Positions 34,682 to 44,366 of a stretch of 64,000 bases of DNA are shown here, piece after piece (positions within the stretch are counted from its first letter, which is position 1; the number at the start of each line of letters is the position of its first letter). Location: positions 1-64,000 of the forward strand of contig JANOQT010000083.1 in the NCBI GenBank assembly GCA_031415015.1, in the 5' to 3' direction. A program made the translations under genes and the position numbers. The DNA is from JAUYQR01 sp031415015. GTDB lineage: Bacteria > Pseudomonadota > Alphaproteobacteria > Rhodobacterales > Rhodobacteraceae. Under the pieces are notes generated by a model. It saw nothing but the letters and a program-made list of their open reading frames with translations. It had not been told where the DNA came from and did no database searches.

Positions 34682-35467
34682 ATGAAAGCGCTTCAGATCG
34701 CGGCCACCGGGATGGCGGCGCAACAGATGAAGGTGGATGTTGTCTCGAACAACCTCGCCAACATGTCGACCACCGGCTACAACCCCCGCCGCGCCGATTT
34801 CGCCGACCTGCACTATCAGCAGATGGCGCGCCCCGGCAGCGTGACTGCGGCGGATGGCAGCATGCTTCCCACCGGCATCCAGATCGGGCTTGGGGTGCGG
34901 CCTGCATCCGTTTCCGTAGTGCTGGGCCAAGGTGGGCTGGAAGCGACGGGGTCAGACTTGGATGTGGCCATCGACGGCAATGGCTATATCGAGGTGACAA
35001 TGCCATCGGGACAGACCGGCTACACGCGCGACGGTGCGCTGAAACGGTCGGCCGACGGGCTGATTGTCACCTCCGATGGCTTCACGGTCGCCCCCGGGAT
35101 CACAATTCCGACCGACGCGCTTGGCCTGACGATAAGCCCGTCCGGCGAAGTCTTTGCGAATTTTGCCGACCGGGTGGAACCGGAATCGATCGGCCAGTTG
35201 AATCTCACGTCCTTCTCCAATGAAAAAGGGCTGGAGGCGATCGGATCCAACTTGTTCCTCGAAAGCCCGGCCTCCGGCCCCGGCTATTCGGCGGCACCCG
35301 GGGTGGACGGACTGGGGACGCTGCGACAGGGATATCTTGAGGGCAGTTCGGTCGACGCGGTCCGCGAAGTGACGGAACTGATCAAGGCCCAGCGCGGCTA
35401 CGAATTGAACGCCAAGGTCATCACTGCCGCCGACCAGATGCTGTCTGCAACAACGCAGGTGCGCTGA
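34682..35467 (+). CDS. flgG: Distal rod protein FlgG
   Basis: A 261-residue distal rod protein. It opens with MKALQIAATGMAAQQ and the motif NNLANMSTTGYNPRRADF (about 22-39); the C-terminal EVTELIKAQRGYELNAKVI is canonical. The ATG at 34682 is preceded by GAGGGGG. Its stop overlaps the flgA start (TGATG). Confidence 0.96.
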   Translation: MKALQIAATGMAAQQMKVDVVSNNLANMSTTGYNPRRADFADLHYQQMARPGSVTAADGSMLPTGIQIGLGVRPASVSVVLGQGGLEATGSDLDVAIDGNGYIEVTMPSGQTGYTRDGALKRSADGLIVTSDGFTVAPGITIPTDALGLTISPSGEVFANFADRVEPESIGQLNLTSFSNEKGLEAIGSNLFLESPASGPGYSAAPGVDGLGTLRQGYLEGSSVDAVREVTELIKAQRGYELNAKVITAADQMLSATTQVR

Positions 35468-35886
35468 TGTGGCGTGTGATCGCTGCCTTGGTTCTGGCGC
35501 AACCGGCCTTCGCCGACAGTCTGGTTGCCACCCGGACGATCCGCGCGCAGTCGGTCATCGGGCCGGACGACCTGACGCTTGTCGATGCCGAGGTGCCAGG
35601 TGCCGCCACCGATCTGGCCGAGGCGCTTGGCCTTGAGGCGCGGGTCGCGATTTACGCCGGCAAACCGGTGCGGCTGTCCGATCTTGGCGCGCCGGCCCTG
35701 ATTGACCGAAATCAGGTGGTGACACTGGTCTATCTGGCAGGGGGCCTGACGATTTCGACCGAAGGCCGGGCCATGGGGCGCGGCGCGGAAGGTGATGTGA
35801 TCCGGGTGATCAACCTCGCCTCACGGTCAACGGTCAGCGGGCGCGTCGGCCCGGGTGGCGTGGTTTATGTTGGTGTGGAGCGATGA
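35467..35886 (+). CDS. flgA: P-ring assembly chaperone FlgA, short form
   Basis: A 139-residue periplasmic protein: a signal peptide at about 1-16 and an SAF-type domain (RTIRAQSVIGPDDLTLV, then YAGKPVRLSDLG). FlgA helps FlgI assemble the P ring. This form lacks the N-terminal extension of the enterobacterial protein. It overlaps flgG upstream and flgH downstream. flgI is not in the window. Confidence 0.9.
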   Translation: MWRVIAALVLAQPAFADSLVATRTIRAQSVIGPDDLTLVDAEVPGAATDLAEALGLEARVAIYAGKPVRLSDLGAPALIDRNQVVTLVYLAGGLTISTEGRAMGRGAEGDVIRVINLASRSTVSGRVGPGGVVYVGVER

Positions 35887-36614
35887 AGTCGATGATGCGC
35901 AATGCGATTTTTCTAGGGTTGGTCCTGTCGGGCTGCGGCAAGCTTGGCCAGGTGGGCCGCGCGCCGGAGTTTTCTCCGGTGGAAGGCAGCGCTCCGCACA
36001 GCGCGATGTATTCCGCCACCCTGCCCGAGGATGTGGGCGCGCCTGTCCCGTCCGACGCGTCCTCACTTTGGACCGCGGGAACTGACTCGCTGTTCGGTGA
36101 CCGACGGGCGGCGCAGCGCGGTGATATCCTGACAGTGGTGATCGAGATCGACGACAGCGCCACGATTTCCAATTCGACAGGCCGCAGCCGCAGCGGATCG
36201 CAGAAATCCGGGCTTCCCGATTTCCTGGGCATTCCGCAGCGGATCAACGAAGCTCTGCCCGAAGGTGCCAGCCTGGACGAAGCGTTTGAGACGAAATCGT
36301 CCTCCACGTTCAAGGGAAACGGCAATGTGGCCCGCACCGAACAGCTGACCCTCCGGGTCGCGGCCACGGTGGTGGAGGAATTGCCCAACGGGGTATTGCG
36401 CATCGAGGGGCAACAGGAGGTTCGGGTGAATTTCGAACTGCGAGAGCTGATCGTTACCGGGTTCGTGCGGCCGGTCGATATCTCGCGTCAGAACGAGATC
36501 ACCTATGACAAGATCGCGGGTGCCCGGATAGCTTATGGTGGACGCGGTCAGATCACGGATGTGCAGCAGCCGACCTACGGTCAGCAAGCGGCCGACATCG
36601 TGTTGCCGTTCTGA
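35883..36614 (+). CDS. flgH: L-ring lipoprotein FlgH
   Basis: A 243-residue outer-membrane lipoprotein forming the L ring round the rod. A lipobox LSGC places the acylated cysteine at residue 18; the conserved LFGDRRAAQRGDILTVVIEI (about 70-89) and the C-terminal GRGQITDVQQPTYGQQ blocks are present. It overlaps flgA by ATGA and is followed after 2 bases by a FliL-like gene. Confidence 0.95.
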   Translation: MKSMMRNAIFLGLVLSGCGKLGQVGRAPEFSPVEGSAPHSAMYSATLPEDVGAPVPSDASSLWTAGTDSLFGDRRAAQRGDILTVVIEIDDSATISNSTGRSRSGSQKSGLPDFLGIPQRINEALPEGASLDEAFETKSSSTFKGNGNVARTEQLTLRVAATVVEELPNGVLRIEGQQEVRVNFELRELIVTGFVRPVDISRQNEITYDKIAGARIAYGGRGQITDVQQPTYGQQAADIVLPF

Positions 36615-36616
36615 TC

Positions 36617-37120
36617 ATGATGGGCAAAGTTATTCCCATAATCCTCGCACTCGCGGGCCTTGGTGGCGGTATCGGTGCCGGACTGTTCTTGCGCCCAGCC
36701 GCCGATGCGCCCGCTGCCGAAGACGCCACAAGTCACGCCGACGGCGAAGAAAAGGTGGATGATCACGCCGCCGACAGCGACGCGGAAGCCGAAGGTCTGC
36801 CGGAATACGTCAAGATGAACAATCAGTTCGTCGTGCCCGTGGTCGAAGACGGGCGGGTTTCGGCGATGGTGGTCCTGTCGCTGAGCCTTGAGGTGGACGC
36901 AGGCAATACCGAGGCGATCTACACCCGGGAGCCAAAGCTGCGCGACGCGTTTCTTCAGGTTCTCTTCGATCATGCAAATGTCGGCGGGTTCGGTGGGTCA
37001 TTTACTGACGGCTCGAACCTGGTGGTGTTGCGCGAAAGCCTCAAAGAGGCCGCCAATCTGGTGATGGGCGGGCTTGTCTCTGATATCCTGATCACCGATA
37101 TCGCCCGTCAGGACAGCTGA
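36617..37120 (+). CDS. FliL-like flagellar protein (second copy)
   Basis: A 167-residue protein with one N-terminal membrane helix (about 5-26), an acidic linker and a periplasmic domain that ends with the FliL-like LVSDILITDIARQ. It is a distant paralogue of the FliL at 46296. FliL proteins surround the stator and stabilise it. The second ATG at 36620 is an equally good start. Last gene of the flgB operon; it converges on the minus-strand operon ending at 37141. Confidence 0.72.
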   Translation: MMGKVIPIILALAGLGGGIGAGLFLRPAADAPAAEDATSHADGEEKVDDHAADSDAEAEGLPEYVKMNNQFVVPVVEDGRVSAMVVLSLSLEVDAGNTEAIYTREPKLRDAFLQVLFDHANVGGFGGSFTDGSNLVVLRESLKEAANLVMGGLVSDILITDIARQDS

Positions 37121-37140
37121 GCGGACAGTGCGTCGCGCTG

Positions 37141-37479
37141 CTATTTCCCCGCCACTTTTGCCGCGACGCCCCTTATTGCCTGCAACCGCCCAAAGGCAGA
37201 TGCGGCGTCTGATCTGGCACCCATCCACTCAACGGTCTGGCGGGCAATCACCGTGTTCAGCTCGCTGCGGCGGATGTCGGCCCATCGCTCGTATGCCAAA
37301 CCCACCAGCCCGGCAGTGACAGGCGGCAGATCTGCGGGGGCCGATGCCGCCGCAAGGGCGTCAAGCTGCAACCGACTGCGATCACGGGCACCGGCTGCCT
37401 CGCGTAAGACGTGTAGTCGCTGGTCCAGAACCAGCTGTGTCAGCTCCGTCAATCTGGCAAGATCGTCACGCTTGCTCAT
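37141..37479 (-). CDS. Small helical flagellar-operon protein, FliJ candidate
   Basis: A 112-residue, mostly helical, charged protein with no signal peptide. Its start overlaps the flhB stop (ATGA at 37476-37479), so it is translated with the export gate genes. fliI and fliH are in the window but no recognisable fliJ is. Length, helical nature with DLARLTELTQLVLDQRL at the N-terminus, and position make it a candidate FliJ, the stalk that sits in the FliI ring. I do not see a motif that proves it. Confidence 0.6.
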   Translation of the reverse strand: MSKRDDLARLTELTQLVLDQRLHVLREAAGARDRSRLQLDALAAASAPADLPPVTAGLVGLAYERWADIRRSELNTVIARQTVEWMGARSDAASAFGRLQAIRGVAAKVAGK

Positions 37480-38558
37480 CTTTGCCGCGCCCGCTTTCGC
37501 ATCGCATCGGCAAAGCGGATAGCCGCCGCAACCGCACGATACTGTTCTGCCCTGATTTCCCGGCCGATCTCGACAGTGGCAAACATTGCCCGCGCCGTCG
37601 GCGGATCGCTGTGGATCGGCACGCCGTGTTCTGCAGCGCGCTCGCGGATCCGCGCAGCGATCTCATCCGCCCCTTTGGCCACGCAAACGGGAGCACGCCC
37701 CTTGGCGCGGTCCCAGCGCAGCGCCACCGCATAATGTGTCGGGTTCACGACGATGACATCGGCCTTTGCCACATCCGCCAGCATCTGGTTTGTCGCCACC
37801 TCCTGCGCCCGCTGCCGCCGGTTGGCTTTCATTTGCGGATCGCCTTCGCTTTCCTTGAACTCGTCGATCATCTCTTTCCGCGACATGCGATTGCGGTGCA
37901 GATGAAGATGCCGCTGCCAGAGGTAGTCTACCCCACCCAGCACCACGGTGATCATCAGGATGATGAATAGAAACTCCAATGTCATCCGCGCGAGCAGCGC
38001 AGCGGCGACCGCGGGTTCCAGATAAACGCTGGCCAGAATGGCCCCCAAGCGGGATGACAGAAACGAGTAAAGGATATAGGCAACGAGGCAGAGCTTAAGG
38101 GCGCTCTTGCCGAATTCGACCAGCCCCTCGGTGCCGAACTTCTGCTTTGCCGCCGCAAGGGCAGAAATCCGCGACAGCTTTGGCGCAATCTTTCCGGGCG
38201 CGAAGACGATTCCCTTTGTGGCAAACAACGTGACCAAGACCATCAGGACCGGTACCATCAGCACTGCCATAAGTGGAACCGCGATTGAGAAGATGATGCC
38301 GCCGATCGGGCCGGAAGCCCCCGAGACAATCAGAAGAGACAGCCTGTCGGCCTGATCCAGCAGCACCATTCCCGTCGCCCCTGCGCGCTGCACGACCCAG
38401 GCCCCAAGGGCCGCAAAGGCCAGAACAAATCCTGCGGTACTGGCGGCAGTCAGAAGGTCGGTTGATCGCGGGATGTCGCCGTCCTTGCGGGCCTGCTCCA
38501 ACCGTTGCGGCGACGCGTCGTGTTCCTTTTCAGCGCTGTCGCTGGACTCATCACTCAT
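37476..38558 (-). CDS. flhB: Flagellar type III export protein FlhB
   Basis: A 360-residue export-gate protein with four helices and a C-terminal cytoplasmic domain that cleaves itself at NPTH; that motif is intact here in VNPTHYAVALRWDR (about residue 271). The N-terminus EKEHDASPQRLEQARKDGDIP is typical. The ATG at 38558 overlaps the fliR stop. With FliK (25768) it switches export from hook to filament substrates. Confidence 0.96.
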   Translation of the reverse strand: MSDESSDSAEKEHDASPQRLEQARKDGDIPRSTDLLTAASTAGFVLAFAALGAWVVQRAGATGMVLLDQADRLSLLIVSGASGPIGGIIFSIAVPLMAVLMVPVLMVLVTLFATKGIVFAPGKIAPKLSRISALAAAKQKFGTEGLVEFGKSALKLCLVAYILYSFLSSRLGAILASVYLEPAVAAALLARMTLEFLFIILMITVVLGGVDYLWQRHLHLHRNRMSRKEMIDEFKESEGDPQMKANRRQRAQEVATNQMLADVAKADVIVVNPTHYAVALRWDRAKGRAPVCVAKGADEIAARIRERAAEHGVPIHSDPPTARAMFATVEIGREIRAEQYRAVAAAIRFADAMRKRARQR

Positions 38559-39337
38559 TGCGCGGCCAGAAAGGGTTGCGCAAGATACGCCTCGAACGCC
38601 TGGAGCCAGACCGTCAGCAGCACGGGAGTTGCGACCGCCATCATCGCCAGCGCGCCCAGCGTCAGCGCCGGGGCCCCGACCATCGACACCATCAACTGGG
38701 GCATGGACCGGTTGATCGCACCAAGCGCAAGATTGTAGATCATCGACGCAATGACGAATGGGGCCGCAAGCGAAAATGACAAGCTGAACGTCGTGCGGAT
38801 CAGCGACAGGCCCCAATCCGCAACCGAGGCCGCGTCGGGTATGCCGCCGATTGGCAGGATCGCGTAAGACAAAACCATCAGCTCGGCCGCGCGGACGTGC
38901 AGACCCATCGACATGGCAAGGGCAATTCCTGCCATGATCAGCAGGTTGCCGATAGCCGGCTGCGGTTCGGGCGCCGCACCAGCGAAGAGTTGCGACAGGG
39001 TGGTGGCCTGCGCGATGATCGACGCCGCCGTCTGCAGCGCCAGAATAAAGAGCCTGAACCCGACCCCCAGAAGCAGCCCCGCAGCAGCCTCCCCCGCCAA
39101 TTCAGTAGGCCCGGGCACGAACAGACCTGCCAAGGGCCCGTCGGCCACCAGGGGGGCGACGATCGCGGTAAAAGCCAGCACAATGCCCAGCTTGACCCGC
39201 TGTGGCACCGATTGTTCGCCCATCGCAGGCAGCAGGGCGACGACGGCACCGACCCGGACGAAAACCAGCGCTGCAACCTGAAAATACGCTTGGCTCAGAT
39301 CAAGGAGTGTGGCGATGGCTGCAAGGATTTCGGTCAT
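38555..39337 (-). CDS. fliR: Flagellar type III export protein FliR
   Basis: A 260-residue inner-membrane export-gate protein with about six helices, recognised by AALVFVRVGAVVALLPAMG at the N-terminus and the YNLALGAINRSMPQLMV segment. Coupled by ATGA overlaps to flhA upstream and flhB downstream. Forms the gate core with FliP and FliQ. Confidence 0.95.
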   Translation of the reverse strand: MTEILAAIATLLDLSQAYFQVAALVFVRVGAVVALLPAMGEQSVPQRVKLGIVLAFTAIVAPLVADGPLAGLFVPGPTELAGEAAAGLLLGVGFRLFILALQTAASIIAQATTLSQLFAGAAPEPQPAIGNLLIMAGIALAMSMGLHVRAAELMVLSYAILPIGGIPDAASVADWGLSLIRTTFSLSFSLAAPFVIASMIYNLALGAINRSMPQLMVSMVGAPALTLGALAMMAVATPVLLTVWLQAFEAYLAQPFLAAQ

Positions 39338-41409
39338 GCCGGAACCTGCCCCAGAAGCGCCGGGCGCGCATCGGTGCCGATTTCTTCGTAGGACAGCACG
39401 GGCATTTGCAGACCCTTTGCCTGAACCACCGTTCTGAGGAACCGCCGACGTGCGACCGAAGTGACCAGCGCCGGATAAATGCCCGTCTCGGCCGCGCGGT
39501 TCATCCGATCTGTCAAGCCATTGGCAAGTCTTGCGAAAATTTCCGGCGGAAGGGCGATGTCGCGATGACCGCGGTCTCCGTCGATCTGATAGGTAGAGAA
39601 GGTCTTCTCCCATTCCGGCGCAAGCTGTAATAGCGGGATCGACCCGTCAGGACGCCGCAGCTCGGCGATGATCTGAAAGCCCAGCCGCTGGCGGACATGT
39701 TCGCAGATAGCCTCTGGCGGGCCCATGTGCCGCGATTCGGCGATCGCCTCCAGAATCAGGGGCAGGTTGCGAATCGACACCCGCTCGTCCAGCAAGAGCC
39801 GGAGCACAGCGTGCAGCAGATCCAGCGGCACCTTTTCCGGCATCAGTTCGTCGAGAAGACGCCGGTTTGCCTCGGCCCGAGCCGGGTCGGAAAGTTTGAC
39901 AAACTCATCCAGCAACCGGCGCAGTCCGCGGAGGGTCAAAAGCCGCGACAGGTTAGCCTTCAGCACCTCCAGAAGATGGGTTGCAAGAACTTCGGTCGGC
40001 GAGACGACAGTAAGGCCTGCCAGCGCCGCATCCTCTTGCTGATCCGTCCTGATCCAGCGCGCGGGCGCGCCGTAAACGGGCTCCTTGACGTCGGTCCCGT
40101 CAGGCGCAAGAACCCCTTCGGCCAAGAGGACCAGAACACGGTCGGGAACAAGCCGGTCGACGACACGCTCCACGCCCTGCAGCCGGATGCGATACTGACC
40201 GGGCGGGAAAGCCGCTTCATCAGTCAGCCGGATCTCAGGCAGAATGAAGCCAAATGCCGAGGCGACGTGGTTGCGCATGTTGGCGATCCGACCGTCAAGT
40301 CCGGTCGCGGGATCAAGCGCCATCGCAACGAGGTTGGGCGCGAACTCGATATGAATGTCATCAAAGTCCAGCACATCACCGATGGACTTCGGCTTGACGG
40401 GTTCCAGCTTCTGCACCGGGGCGATCTCAGATTCCTCTGCCCGGCGGGACAGGGTGTGCGCCGCGAAGGCCAGCGTCGCTGCAGACAGTATGAAGGGAAG
40501 AAATGGCATTCCCGGCACGATGGCCAAAAGCCCCATGAGGGCAGCGACAGTGCCCAGAGCGCCTGGATAGCGACCAAGCTGGGCAAAGAATGACACATCC
40601 GCCGCACCCTTCTGGCTGCCTTTGGCCAGCAGAAGTGCGGCAGCGACGGATATGATCACCGCCGGAATCTGACTGACCAGTCCGTCACCGACCGTCAGAA
40701 TCGTATAGGTTCTGAACGCGGTTGCCGCATCCAACCCGTGAACTGCGATCCCCATGATCAACCCGACGACGATATTGAGCCCGGTGATCAGCAGACCGGC
40801 AATCGCGTCCCCCTTGACGAACTTAGAGACCCCGTCGAGTGCACCGAAAAAGTTCGTCTCGGCCAGTTCAATTTCCCGGCGTCGCTTGGCTTCGGCATGG
40901 TCGATGGCCCCGGCGGACATGTCGGCGTCGATTGCCATCTGCCGCCCCGGCATACCATCAAGAGCAAAACGGGCGCCGACTTCGGCCATCCGACCCGCAC
41001 CCTTGGTGATGACGATGAAGTTGACGATCAAGAGAACAATAAAGATCACCAGACCCAGCACGACATTGCCGCCCATGATGAAGTTGGCAAACCCCTCGAT
41101 CACGTGACCAGCCGCATCGGTGCCGGTATGGCCTTCGCCGATGATGAGTTTCGTGGACGAGACATTGAGCGAAAGGCGCAGCATCAGAGAAGCGAGCAGG
41201 ATGGTTGGAAAGGCCGAAAAATCCAGCGGGCGTTCGATGAAAAGCGTGATGGTCAGCATCAAAATAGCCAGCGAGAAGGAGATGGCCAGACCGACGTCCA
41301 GCATCCAGGCTGGCACCGGCAGAATCATCATGACAATGACCGCCATCAGGCCAAGGGCCAGAAGGATCGTTGGCCGAAATACCGAAGCGAGGAAGTTCGT
41401 TCCGGGCAT
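39334..41409 (-). CDS. flhA: Flagellar type III export protein FlhA
   Basis: A 691-residue export-gate protein: eight N-terminal helices, the conserved FHIPEP-like cytoplasmic loop (here MAEVGARFALDGMPGRQMAID, with motif residues split across positions 140-165), and a large C-terminal cytoplasmic domain that binds substrates and chaperones. The ATG at 41409 gives a protein opening MPGTNFLASVF; the frame runs on to 41475 into the transglycosylase gene. One base separates it from the sltF-like stop. Confidence 0.96.
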   Translation of the reverse strand: MPGTNFLASVFRPTILLALGLMAVIVMMILPVPAWMLDVGLAISFSLAILMLTITLFIERPLDFSAFPTILLASLMLRLSLNVSSTKLIIGEGHTGTDAAGHVIEGFANFIMGGNVVLGLVIFIVLLIVNFIVITKGAGRMAEVGARFALDGMPGRQMAIDADMSAGAIDHAEAKRRREIELAETNFFGALDGVSKFVKGDAIAGLLITGLNIVVGLIMGIAVHGLDAATAFRTYTILTVGDGLVSQIPAVIISVAAALLLAKGSQKGAADVSFFAQLGRYPGALGTVAALMGLLAIVPGMPFLPFILSAATLAFAAHTLSRRAEESEIAPVQKLEPVKPKSIGDVLDFDDIHIEFAPNLVAMALDPATGLDGRIANMRNHVASAFGFILPEIRLTDEAAFPPGQYRIRLQGVERVVDRLVPDRVLVLLAEGVLAPDGTDVKEPVYGAPARWIRTDQQEDAALAGLTVVSPTEVLATHLLEVLKANLSRLLTLRGLRRLLDEFVKLSDPARAEANRRLLDELMPEKVPLDLLHAVLRLLLDERVSIRNLPLILEAIAESRHMGPPEAICEHVRQRLGFQIIAELRRPDGSIPLLQLAPEWEKTFSTYQIDGDRGHRDIALPPEIFARLANGLTDRMNRAAETGIYPALVTSVARRRFLRTVVQAKGLQMPVLSYEEIGTDARPALLGQVPA

Positions 41410-41410
41410 G

Positions 41411-42103
41411 TCAGGGTGACTCGAACAGTGGTGCGGACCCGTCGGTCTTGGGCACCAGCGAGCCGAACCGGCCAAGATCGCCCGCGATCAGAAGGGGAAA
41501 TCTGTTCGCACGTTTATCAGCTGCGACTTCCGCCAAAAGAACGTCGCCGCCGTTAACCGAAGCGTAGGCCGCATCGAATTTGAGGCGATATCGCTGGGCA
41601 AACTCCGGGGTGGCAGAGTGGTAGGCGGCGGCTGCAGTTCCCCAATCCCCCGTCCTTTGCCAGAGGCCCAACAGATACTTAGCGGCATACTCAGCATTCT
41701 GTTCGGGGTCGATCATGTCGGCAAGCGTCGCGAAGTTCTGGGCGTGCCAACGATAGTTCAGTTGAAAGCAGCCCAGATCGACATTCGTGAACCCCTGGTC
41801 AAGCAAGCCCTGCACATGCGCCTGCGACTGGGCCAGACTCTCGAACCAGCGGCCTTCGCCGGCTGAATTGACCGCCCATGGCCAAGGACTGATTTCTCCG
41901 TCTCGGCGTTGACCGGTTTCGACCAGTGTGATCGCGAGCAGAACCTCATACGGCACGCCGACCCGTTCCGATGCCGCGCGAGCCGCTTCGGCACACAAGT
42001 CCGACGGTTTGGAGAAAGCCGGCTCCATGCTGGTCAGAACGCCGAGTGCAAATGCAAGCACGCGGGCGCAAACTTGGCTGCGATGGATGAGGATCAAGGG
42101 CAT
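41411..42103 (-). CDS. sltF: SltF-like flagellar lytic transglycosylase
   Basis: A 230-residue periplasmic SLT-family peptidoglycan lytic transglycosylase. A signal peptide covers about 1-31. The catalytic glutamate is probably E62 in AITLVETGQ; the NVDLGCFQLNYRWHAQNF block and the AAAYHSATPEFAQRY region match the SLT fold. In Rhodobacter sphaeroides SltF opens the cell wall for the flagellar rod and binds FlgJ, and here flgJ lacks its own muramidase domain. Same operon as flhA. Confidence 0.88.
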   Translation of the reverse strand: MPLILIHRSQVCARVLAFALGVLTSMEPAFSKPSDLCAEAARAASERVGVPYEVLLAITLVETGQRRDGEISPWPWAVNSAGEGRWFESLAQSQAHVQGLLDQGFTNVDLGCFQLNYRWHAQNFATLADMIDPEQNAEYAAKYLLGLWQRTGDWGTAAAAYHSATPEFAQRYRLKFDAAYASVNGGDVLLAEVAADKRANRFPLLIAGDLGRFGSLVPKTDGSAPLFESP

Positions 42104-42188
42104 GCCAATCTCCGCCCTCAGGCATTCTGCCCTCGGTCACCGGGAAGACTACCCACCGAATCTTGCCAACCGGTTAGCGCTACAGGGG

Positions 42189-44366
42189 TTATTCGGCGGC
42201 GACAGCGGCAAGAAGGTCGGCGACAGCCTGACGGGCAGACTGGCTGTCCGCCAAAAGCGCTTCGCCCTGTGCCAGCAACCCCGTTTCTGCGGGGCGATCC
42301 GCAACCGCGAACCCCGCTGCGGTCTGCCAGGCGGCGGGCCCGTCTTCCGCAAGCCGGGCCCAATTCCGTTGCCAGGTCATCAGTCGACCTGCGGCTTCAT
42401 CATCACCTGCGGTCCGCAAGGCGGCTGCGGCGACATCAAGCGTGCCCAACTGGACCAAAGCTTCGGCGCGCAGCGATTCCACAACGGTGCCATCCAAACC
42501 CTGAAGCAGGGCGAGGGCCCGGCGCGCGTCACCTCGCGCTTGCTCTGCCCGCGCGGCAATGATCCGCCTCTCCGGGTCTGCGGTGTCATCAACCGGGCCA
42601 AGCCAGACCAGTGCGGCCTCGGCAAAGCCGAGAGAGACCAGACGGTCTGCGACCATCGTCGCCACGGCGGGAACGGTTTGTGGCGGCAACGATCCGGCCG
42701 GAACAACAGCAAACTCCAGAAACGAATCGTCGTTCGCCCTGGCGCTTACCACTTGCCAAAGCTCTGAGACCACAAGCGGCAGGTGAGTCACTTCTTCCAT
42801 GGCAGCACTGGTCTGTCCGGAAAGGCCAAGCGCAAGCACCAGCGCGCGCCGAACCGAAGACTCTCGTTCAGATCCCTTGGTTTCATTTAGAAACGAGCGC
42901 GCCATTTCGGCCAGTTCCGGCGTTACGGGTTCACCCTTGCGAAACGCTACCTCGACCAAGGTAAGGACCGCCTCGATACCATCAGCACCCCCGGCAATTG
43001 CGGCGTCCGCGCGGGTCGCGGCCACGTCCAGATTACCGTGGGAGAGGTCGGCCTTGGCTTCCATCAGCTCGATCTCTTCCGCCGCAACCCAAGGCGTGCG
43101 CGCCATTGCATCGCGGATCATCCTGGCTTCTTCGGCGTTACCGCGATCCAGGAGTTTCTCCGCAAGTTCCGGCCCAAGATGATTGCGCAGATGGGGTGGC
43201 AAGGCCGCAAAACTTCGGACGATGGCGGCAGGGTTCACCCCGGGTCCCGTCGGAAGGCGGGTGTGCAGAAGGGCCGCCCACAAGGCAGCGGGACCGTCAC
43301 AGTTCAACATCGGTGAGAATGCGCTGGAGGGGTTTTCCAGCCCGTCAATTATTCTGGCCATATCAGTATAAAGCCGCAGATCATCGTCGGCGGGCTGCGG
43401 GTCTAGAAACGCAGCGTATTGGATCGCTTCTGCGCCGAAACCAAGAAAGAGATGGGCCCGCATCGTGTGTTTGACGGCCTCGGGGTCAGGAACATCGAAC
43501 TCGCTCAGCAGGCCTGCGCGCGCGTTTGCCAGTTGCACCGATGCCGGCTCGTCCGTGCCCCAGTCGCCGATGGCAAGTGTGGCGTCAGGCTGGCAGGCGG
43601 ACCCGTCGGGCTGCAGCTGAGGCTCTGATGTGCGTGCGGTTCGCGCCTCCACTCCGGGCATCTCGCCAATTCTGATCCGCGACCAGGGGAGGCTGTCGCG
43701 GCTGACCTCGGCGACAGTTGGCGCTTTTCCCGGCAGCGTCATGTCAACCACCCCTTCAGCAGCGCCGCGGCTGATCTGTTCCAGCAGCTCGTCTCGCAGC
43801 GGGTTCAGCGACACATTACCGGTCGGCAAGGGAATCTCAGGCCTTGAGACCGCCTTTTCCGAAATCCCGGCATTTACCGGATCGAGCCAATTGTAGACCG
43901 TCCCTGCAACGGAAACAGGCCTGGCATCTGCAGTTTCTTTGGACCCATCCGCCACAGCCGCGTCAGAGCCGTCCAGGGCAAGTTCGAACGCCGAGCCCTT
44001 CGGCGCGGGGCCGTCGCGCATGTCAATCACGATCATTCCCGGCCGATACTCGAAAGGAAACGCGTGACAGGGACAGCTCATCGTCATCCTGAGCGCGCCA
44101 CTTTCGGGGTCAGCCCAGAGCGCCTGAAGACGGGAGCGTGGGATTCGGTCCCAGACACCCGTCAGGTCATAGGTGGGCTGGGGGGTTCCCTTGATGACAA
44201 ACTCGTAACCGGTCGCAGTGCGACCAAGCTGCCAGTCAACGGCTGCTGGCAATTCCACGACAAGGCGGGTGAAATCCTCATGCTCGCCAGAGATGATCCG
44301 GGCAGTTTCCGCACAAACCGCAGCCGGACCGAGTAGCAAAAAGATGGCAAATGCAGCCCGGATCAT
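42189..44366 (-). CDS. Large periplasmic repeat protein coupled to motA (MotC-like role possible)
   Basis: A 725-residue protein with a signal peptide (about 1-19), a beta-rich N-terminal part of about 110 residues that resembles an AMIN-like domain (ARIISGEHEDFTRLVVELP), a linker, and about 450 residues of alanine-rich helical hairpins like TPR repeats. The start overlaps the motA stop (ATGA at 44363-44366). It is acidic overall. No named family is certain. Coupling to motA, and a MotE-like gene just upstream, suggest a periplasmic motor partner as MotC is in rhizobia; no MotC sequence likeness is claimed. Confidence 0.7.
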   Translation of the reverse strand: MIRAAFAIFLLLGPAAVCAETARIISGEHEDFTRLVVELPAAVDWQLGRTATGYEFVIKGTPQPTYDLTGVWDRIPRSRLQALWADPESGALRMTMSCPCHAFPFEYRPGMIVIDMRDGPAPKGSAFELALDGSDAAVADGSKETADARPVSVAGTVYNWLDPVNAGISEKAVSRPEIPLPTGNVSLNPLRDELLEQISRGAAEGVVDMTLPGKAPTVAEVSRDSLPWSRIRIGEMPGVEARTARTSEPQLQPDGSACQPDATLAIGDWGTDEPASVQLANARAGLLSEFDVPDPEAVKHTMRAHLFLGFGAEAIQYAAFLDPQPADDDLRLYTDMARIIDGLENPSSAFSPMLNCDGPAALWAALLHTRLPTGPGVNPAAIVRSFAALPPHLRNHLGPELAEKLLDRGNAEEARMIRDAMARTPWVAAEEIELMEAKADLSHGNLDVAATRADAAIAGGADGIEAVLTLVEVAFRKGEPVTPELAEMARSFLNETKGSERESSVRRALVLALGLSGQTSAAMEEVTHLPLVVSELWQVVSARANDDSFLEFAVVPAGSLPPQTVPAVATMVADRLVSLGFAEAALVWLGPVDDTADPERRIIAARAEQARGDARRALALLQGLDGTVVESLRAEALVQLGTLDVAAAALRTAGDDEAAGRLMTWQRNWARLAEDGPAAWQTAAGFAVADRPAETGLLAQGEALLADSQSARQAVADLLAAVAAE

